Shown one piece after another: positions 60,451 to 64,000 of a stretch of 64,000 bases of DNA; positions within the stretch are counted from its first letter, which is position 1, and every line of letters starts with the position of its first letter. The stretch spans positions 1,178,001 to 1,242,000 of the forward strand of contig NZ_CP031264.1 in the NCBI RefSeq assembly GCF_003258605.2. The letters are read 5' to 3'. The DNA comes from Peterkaempfera bronchialis (GTDB lineage: Bacteria > Actinomycetota > Actinomycetes > Streptomycetales > Streptomycetaceae). The position numbers and the translations under genes are program-made. The notes below the pieces were generated by a model. The model saw only the letters and a list, made by a program, of their open reading frames with translations, searched no databases and was not told the origin of the DNA.

Positions 60451-61587
60451 TTACGCCTCCTCGGCGGCTCCCTGGCGCAGCCCCGAGGACCACTTCTCCT
60501 CGATCCGGCCGTACCGCCACACGGCCAGCGCCACCAGCCAGGTCAGGACGAAGAGGCCGACGATGGCATAGCCGACCAGGTTGAGGTCCAGCTCGGCGAT
60601 CCAGCCGATCACGCCGCCGCTGATGTCCAGCTTCTCGGACAGCAGGCCGACCAGCTCGATCCCGCCGATGACAAAGGCCACGGCGACCGAAAGACCGGTG
60701 ATGGTGATGTTGTAGTAGACCTTGCGCACCGGCTTGGAGAAGGCCCACTCATAGGCGAAGTTCATAAACGAGCCGTCGATGGTGTCCAGCAGGCTCATCC
60801 CGGCGGCGAAGAGCACCGGCAGGGTCAGCAGCGCGTACCAGGGCAGCTGGAAGGCGGCGGCGCCGCCGGCCAGCACCAGCAGCGAGACCTCGGTGGCGGT
60901 GTCGAAGCCCAGGCCGAAGAGCAGGCCCACCGGGTACATGTGCCACGGCTTGGTGACGGCGCGGGTGACGCGGCCCAGGATGCGGTTCATAAAGCCGCGC
61001 TTGTCCAGCTGCGCCTCCAGCTCCGCCTCGTCGTAGTCGCCGGTGCGCATCCGGCGGAAGACCTTGAGGATGCCCGCCAGCACACCCAGGTTGATCAGCG
61101 CGATCAGCATCAGGAAGACACCGGAGACGGTGGTGCCGATCAGCCCGGTGGTGCGTTGCAGCGCCGAGCCGTCGTCCTCGACCTGTCCGGCCAGGGTGCG
61201 TACGCCGAAGGCGAGCAGCGCGCAGAGGCCGAAGACCACGGAGGAGTGGCCCAGCGAGAACCAGAAGCCGACCGAGAGCGGGCGCTGGCCGTCGGCCATC
61301 AGCTTCCGGGTGGTGTTGTCGATGGCGGCGATGTGGTCGGCGTCGAAGGCGTGCCGCATGCCCAGGGTGTAGGCGGTGAGGCCCATCCCGGCGCCGAAGA
61401 CGGCTCCGCCGACGTTGTGGTGCTGCGGCGCCACGATCGCCAGCAGGGTGAACCAGCCCGCGACATGGAGCAGCAGGATGAAGCCGCCCATGGCGCCCAG
61501 GCGCGTCCACTCCTGCCGGGAGAGACGGCCGCGCGGGCCGCTGCGGGCGGCGGGGGGCGCGGCGGGCGGCGCACTGCTGGTCGTCAT
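60451..61587 (-). CDS. NiCoT-family nickel/cobalt permease
   Basis: 378-aa polytopic permease of the HoxN/NixA/NicT family with about eight membrane helices. The signature RHAFDADHIAAIDNTTRKLM (H-x4-D-H) is in helix II, LLFGLGFDTATEVSLL and LPVLFAAGMSLLDTIDGSFM are the other two NiCoT motifs. It takes up Ni or Co for urease, hydrogenase, Ni-SOD or cobalamin. GAGGAC sits 5 bp before ATG 61587; a GTG four codons upstream is possible. A Nur-like dyad lies 78 bp upstream. Confidence 0.93.
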   Translation of the reverse strand: MTTSSAPPAAPPAARSGPRGRLSRQEWTRLGAMGGFILLLHVAGWFTLLAIVAPQHHNVGGAVFGAGMGLTAYTLGMRHAFDADHIAAIDNTTRKLMADGQRPLSVGFWFSLGHSSVVFGLCALLAFGVRTLAGQVEDDGSALQRTTGLIGTTVSGVFLMLIALINLGVLAGILKVFRRMRTGDYDEAELEAQLDKRGFMNRILGRVTRAVTKPWHMYPVGLLFGLGFDTATEVSLLVLAGGAAAFQLPWYALLTLPVLFAAGMSLLDTIDGSFMNFAYEWAFSKPVRKVYYNITITGLSVAVAFVIGGIELVGLLSEKLDISGGVIGWIAELDLNLVGYAIVGLFVLTWLVALAVWRYGRIEEKWSSGLRQGAAEEA

Positions 61588-61664
61588 CGGGGTCCTCACT
61601 CCTCTGTGGCTCCGCTGGGGGGCCGGTGCGGCAATCCGACAATATTTCCGCCAGAAGGGCTTAA

Positions 61665-61681
61665 CTGCAAGTCATTCGCAG
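61665..61681. promoter_or_regulatory. Nur-box-like dyad upstream of the nickel permease
   Basis: CTGCAAGTCATTCGCAG is an imperfect 17-bp dyad (12 of 17 symmetric) resembling the TTGCAA-N5-TTGCAA type sites of the nickel regulator Nur. It is placed to control the permease. Confidence 0.4.
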
Positions 61682-61698
61682 CAGCGATACCGAGGCGG

Positions 61699-62166
61699 TC
61701 ACTCGCCGGCGTCGTCGCGCAGCCGTCGTCCGACGGCGCCGAGCCCGTCGGCGAGGACGGCGAGCTGGTCGCGGGTGAGGTGGTCGATCAGCAGTCGGCG
61801 GACCAGGGCGACATGGCCGGGGGCCGCTGAGTGCAGCGTGCGGCGGCCCTCCTCGGTGAGGACCGCGAAGATCCCGCGCACATCGGTGGGGCAGGCGCGG
61901 CGGCGGACCAGGCCGGCCTTCTCCAGCTGGGTGACCTGGTAGGTGAGCCCGCTCTTGGAGGTGAGCAGGGCGTCCGCGAGCTCGGTCATCCGCAGCTCAC
62001 CGCCGGGGGCGCGCTCCAGCCGGACGAGGATCTCGTACTGGGCGTGGGAGAGCCCGGCCTCCTCCTTGAGCTGCTGCTCGATCCGCCGGTTCAGCAGCGC
62101 TCCGGCCGCGAGAAAGCCCTCCCACGCCCTCATCTCGTCGTCGTCCAGCCATCTCGTCTCACCCAT
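61699..62166 (-). CDS. MarR-family regulator of the dioxygenase/YceI genes
   Basis: 155-aa MarR protein: LSHAQYEILVRLERAPGGEL, LADALLTSKSGLTYQVTQLE then KAGLVRRRACPTDVRGIFAV and LTEEGRRTL (wing). ATG 62166 is chosen; ATG 62175 and TTG 62193 are in-frame alternatives, the last overlapping the operator. It is divergent from an extradiol dioxygenase gene, with two dyads between (ATTCGAAT at 62193-62200 and GTTCAGATCTGAAC at 62224-62237), so it probably represses both. Confidence 0.88.
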   Translation of the reverse strand: MGETRWLDDDEMRAWEGFLAAGALLNRRIEQQLKEEAGLSHAQYEILVRLERAPGGELRMTELADALLTSKSGLTYQVTQLEKAGLVRRRACPTDVRGIFAVLTEEGRRTLHSAAPGHVALVRRLLIDHLTRDQLAVLADGLGAVGRRLRDDAGE

Positions 62167-62184
62167 GGCCGCCATCGTACGCGG

Positions 62185-62237
62185 TTGTTCCAATTCGAAT
62201 CACAAGGTACCGTCGAAATGAAAGTTCAGATCTGAAC
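62185..62237. promoter_or_regulatory. MarR operator region with two palindromes
   Basis: ATTCGAAT (62193-62200) lies at the centre of a longer partial dyad that matches the YceI promoter site in 16 of 21 positions. GTTCAGATCTGAAC (62224-62237) is a perfect 14-bp palindrome nearer the dioxygenase start. Confidence 0.6.
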
Positions 62238-62279
62238 AACTTTGCGGGCGCTGCTGCCGCCGCCGGGAAGGACCCCACC

Positions 62280-63077
62280 ATGACCACCGTCGCGCCCGAC
62301 CGGACGACGCCCGACCGGATGCCCGTGCTCTACCTGTCGCACGGCGCTCCCCCGCTCGCGGACGACCCGATCTGGCCCGGCGAGCTGGCCGCCTGGTCCG
62401 CCGGACTGCCGCGCCCCACGGCGATCCTGATGGTCTCCGCCCACTGGGAGGAGGCCCCGCTGGCGCTCGGCGCGACCAGCACCGTGCCGCTGGTCTACGA
62501 CTTCTGGGGCTTCCCCGAGCACTACTACCGGGTGGCCTACCCGGCGCCGGGCGCCCCCGAGCTGGCCGAGGAGGTCCGCAAGCTGCTGCGGGCCCCCGGC
62601 ACCCCGGTCCAGGACATCCCCGACCGAGGGCTGGACCACGGCGCCTATGTACCGCTGGTGGAGATGTTCCCCGGGGCCGACATCCCGGTGCTCCAGGTGT
62701 CGCTGCCGACCCTGGACCCGCAGCGGCTGATGGAGCTCGGGCGTCGGCTCGCCCCGCTGCGCGACCAGGGCGTACTGATCGTCGGCAGCGGCTTCTTCAC
62801 CCACAACCTGCGGGCGATCAGCCCGGACGGCCGAGTCCCGGGCGTGATGGCCGAGTTCGACGACTGGGGCCGCCGGGCACTGGAGGCCGGCGATGTGGAC
62901 GCGCTGCTGGACTTCGAGCGCAAGGCACCGGCCGGGCGGCTGGCCCACCCGCGCACCGAGCACTTCGCCCCGCTCTTCGTCACCCTCGGCGCCGGCGCCG
63001 ACGAGCTGGCCTCGCAGCGCGCCGTGATCGACGGCTTCTGGATGGGCCTCGCCAAGCGGTCGATCCAGATCGGCTGA
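62280..63077 (+). CDS. class III extradiol dioxygenase (DODA/LigB type)
   Basis: 265-aa LigB-superfamily enzyme of the DODA type: VLYLSHGAPPLADDPIWPG (metal His), ILMVSAHWEEAPLALGATST, GLDHGAYVPLVEMFPGADIP, GSGFFTHNLRAI and HPRTEHFAPLFVTLGAG. It opens catecholic or similar aromatic rings, or acts on quinones, with a single divalent metal. It is divergent from and probably repressed by the MarR protein. Confidence 0.9.
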   Translation: MTTVAPDRTTPDRMPVLYLSHGAPPLADDPIWPGELAAWSAGLPRPTAILMVSAHWEEAPLALGATSTVPLVYDFWGFPEHYYRVAYPAPGAPELAEEVRKLLRAPGTPVQDIPDRGLDHGAYVPLVEMFPGADIPVLQVSLPTLDPQRLMELGRRLAPLRDQGVLIVGSGFFTHNLRAISPDGRVPGVMAEFDDWGRRALEAGDVDALLDFERKAPAGRLAHPRTEHFAPLFVTLGAGADELASQRAVIDGFWMGLAKRSIQIG

Positions 63078-63150
63078 CCCAGAGGACCGGCTGCGGGACG
63101 ACGACCCGGACTCCGTACCCACCATGGACAGCCTGGCGGGCTGCTGACGC

Positions 63151-63759
63151 TCAGTCCTCCCGGCCGGACCAGCGGGCCCAGTCGCCGGGCGTGTCCACAT
63201 CGTCCGGCACCGCGACATCCCCGCACTCGACCAGCAGCAGGTCGGCGGCGTGCGCCGCCAACAGCTCCCGCGCGCCCCGGTCGCCCCGGGCGGCAGCCGC
63301 CGCCTCGGCGAAGTGGCGGGCGCCGATCAGCACCGGGTGGCCGCGCCGACCGCCATAGGACGCCACCGCCAGCTCGGCGCCCGCCCGGTGCGCGGCCAGC
63401 AGCCGGGCCACCGCCGGAGCCGTGATCCCCGGGGTGTCCACCAGCATCACCAGCGCGGCCGGGCAGCCGGAGGGCAGCGATGCCAGCCCCGCCCGCAGCG
63501 AGGACCCCATGCCGTCCGCCCACCCCGGATGGGCGACCACCGTGCAGCCGGTCAGGTCGGCGGCGGCAGCCACCTGCTCCCGGGCCGCGCCCAGCACCAC
63601 ATGCACCGGCGCGCAGCCGCCGTCGCGGACCACCGCCACCGCATGCTCCAGCAGCGGTCGGCCCCGGTACTCCAGCAGCGCCTTGGGCCGCCCGCCCAGC
63701 CTGCGCCCGGCACCGGCCGCCAGGACCAGCGCGGCCACCCGGGGCGGTGATGTCTGCAT
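63151..63759 (-). CDS. MobA-like NTP transferase (molybdenum-cofactor type)
   Basis: 202-aa nucleotidyltransferase: VAALVLAAGAGRRLGGRPKALLEYRG (nucleotide-binding signature, residues 8-33), HVVLGAARE, MLVDTPGITAPAV (metal Asp), GHPVLIGARHF and DVDTPGDW (family end motif). It is similar to MocA/CoxD-associated cytidylyl- or guanylyltransferases that mature the molybdenum cofactor of xanthine-oxidase-type enzymes. ATG 63759 has GGAGGG immediately upstream; the frame stays open into low-complexity sequence beyond. Confidence 0.88.
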   Translation of the reverse strand: MQTSPPRVAALVLAAGAGRRLGGRPKALLEYRGRPLLEHAVAVVRDGGCAPVHVVLGAAREQVAAAADLTGCTVVAHPGWADGMGSSLRAGLASLPSGCPAALVMLVDTPGITAPAVARLLAAHRAGAELAVASYGGRRGHPVLIGARHFAEAAAAARGDRGARELLAAHAADLLLVECGDVAVPDDVDTPGDWARWSGRED

Positions 63760-63816
63760 CCCTCCAGCCTGCCACCGCCGCCCGGCGGCGGCCCCCGGAC
63801 GGTTCTGACAGCGCGT

Positions 63817-63877
63817 CACCACGGCCGTCACCACCGCCGCCACTACCGCCGCCGCCACCGCCGTCACCACCGCTCCG
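63817..63877. repeat. low-complexity CCG/CCA triplet tract
   Basis: Irregular run of CACCGCCGC-type triplets just before the window end. It is simple-sequence DNA in which open frames are uninformative. Confidence 0.7.
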
Positions 63878-64000
63878 CCGCGAGGTCTGCGCGGCCGGGT
63901 CCGGCGGCGCCGGGGCGGGGTCTCCGCAGTGAGTTCCGTCACCGGCCACCGCGCGCTCCCCGCCACCGCCTTGACGTGCCGTTATCCATTTGGTCTGCTG

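Noticed and set aside
63760-63966. N-terminal extension of the MobA-like protein
   Set aside because: Encodes an Ala/Val/Thr low-complexity stretch from a triplet repeat; the ATG at 63759 has a strong ribosome site.

Overview
The window comes from a very GC-rich, gene-dense actinomycete chromosome, most likely a member of the Streptomycetaceae (Streptomyces, Kitasatospora or a close relative). Supporting signs are Streptomyces-style codon use, GTG starts and GTGA/ATGA gene overlaps, a mycothiol-type formaldehyde dehydrogenase, a LacI/CebR-type operator, DUF6126 and DUF5999 proteins, and XRE-TPR regulators. No tRNA, rRNA or CRISPR array was seen.

Layout. (1) 1-21261 is ordinary chromosome: purine catabolism (urate oxidase, 8-oxoguanine deaminase), a methyltransferase and quinone oxidoreductase pair, an esterase, MarR, a secreted transglycosylase-like protein, DoxX, an aldo/keto reductase, YceI, an O-GlcNAcase-HAT-like acetyltransferase, a carotenoid oxygenase operon facing a PadR regulator, an RHH/SPFH pair, the mycothiol-dependent aldehyde dehydrogenase with its MBL partner, an XRE-cupin/DUF6126 pair, and two acyl-CoA synthetase genes. 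(2) 21262-58235 is a 37-kb integrated element. It splits an acyl-CoA synthetase gene: the 3' part is at 20916-21261 and the 5' part at 58236-59480. A large serine recombinase lies at its right end. The two junctions share an AA dinucleotide, and joining the element ends recreates an attP with symmetric GGTACC-containing arms 11 bp from that AA. (3) 58236-64000 is chromosome again: the other half of the split gene, DUF1348 and VOC proteins, a nickel/cobalt permease, MarR with an extradiol dioxygenase, and a MobA-like nucleotidyltransferase.

Inside the element are a 1120-aa unknown protein, a RES-type toxin-antitoxin pair, a HEPN-like protein, a complete acyl-CoA synthetase paralogous to the split host gene, an XRE regulator facing a small excisionase-like HTH protein, a 2H phosphoesterase, XRE-TPR regulators (one broken), an ArsR/CDF metal module, a phosphotransferase, a HAD hydrolase, HATPase proteins, and a long operon at about 40.2-54.5 kb. 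That operon looks like an unusual biosynthetic gene cluster without PKS or NRPS genes. It joins a free-standing acyl carrier protein, a CitE-like lyase and a MaoC hydratase to the 2-oxopent-4-enoate hydratase / acylating aldehyde dehydrogenase / 4-hydroxy-2-oxovalerate aldolase trio, then to redox enzymes (Ldh, LLM flavoenzyme, Gfo/Idh), two antibiotic-kinase-like proteins, an Eis-like acetyltransferase, a NAGPA-like phosphodiester glycosidase and a PIG-L deacetylase.

The most interesting reading is that the element supplies a substitute for the gene it destroys. The element-borne synthetase keeps the protein sequence around the attachment site but uses very different, AT-rich codons there, which should make it a poor integration target. 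The recombinase ORF is frameshifted in this sequence, carries an extra transposase-like DUF4096 domain, and runs through the attachment site, so its C-terminal tail would differ between integrated and circular states.
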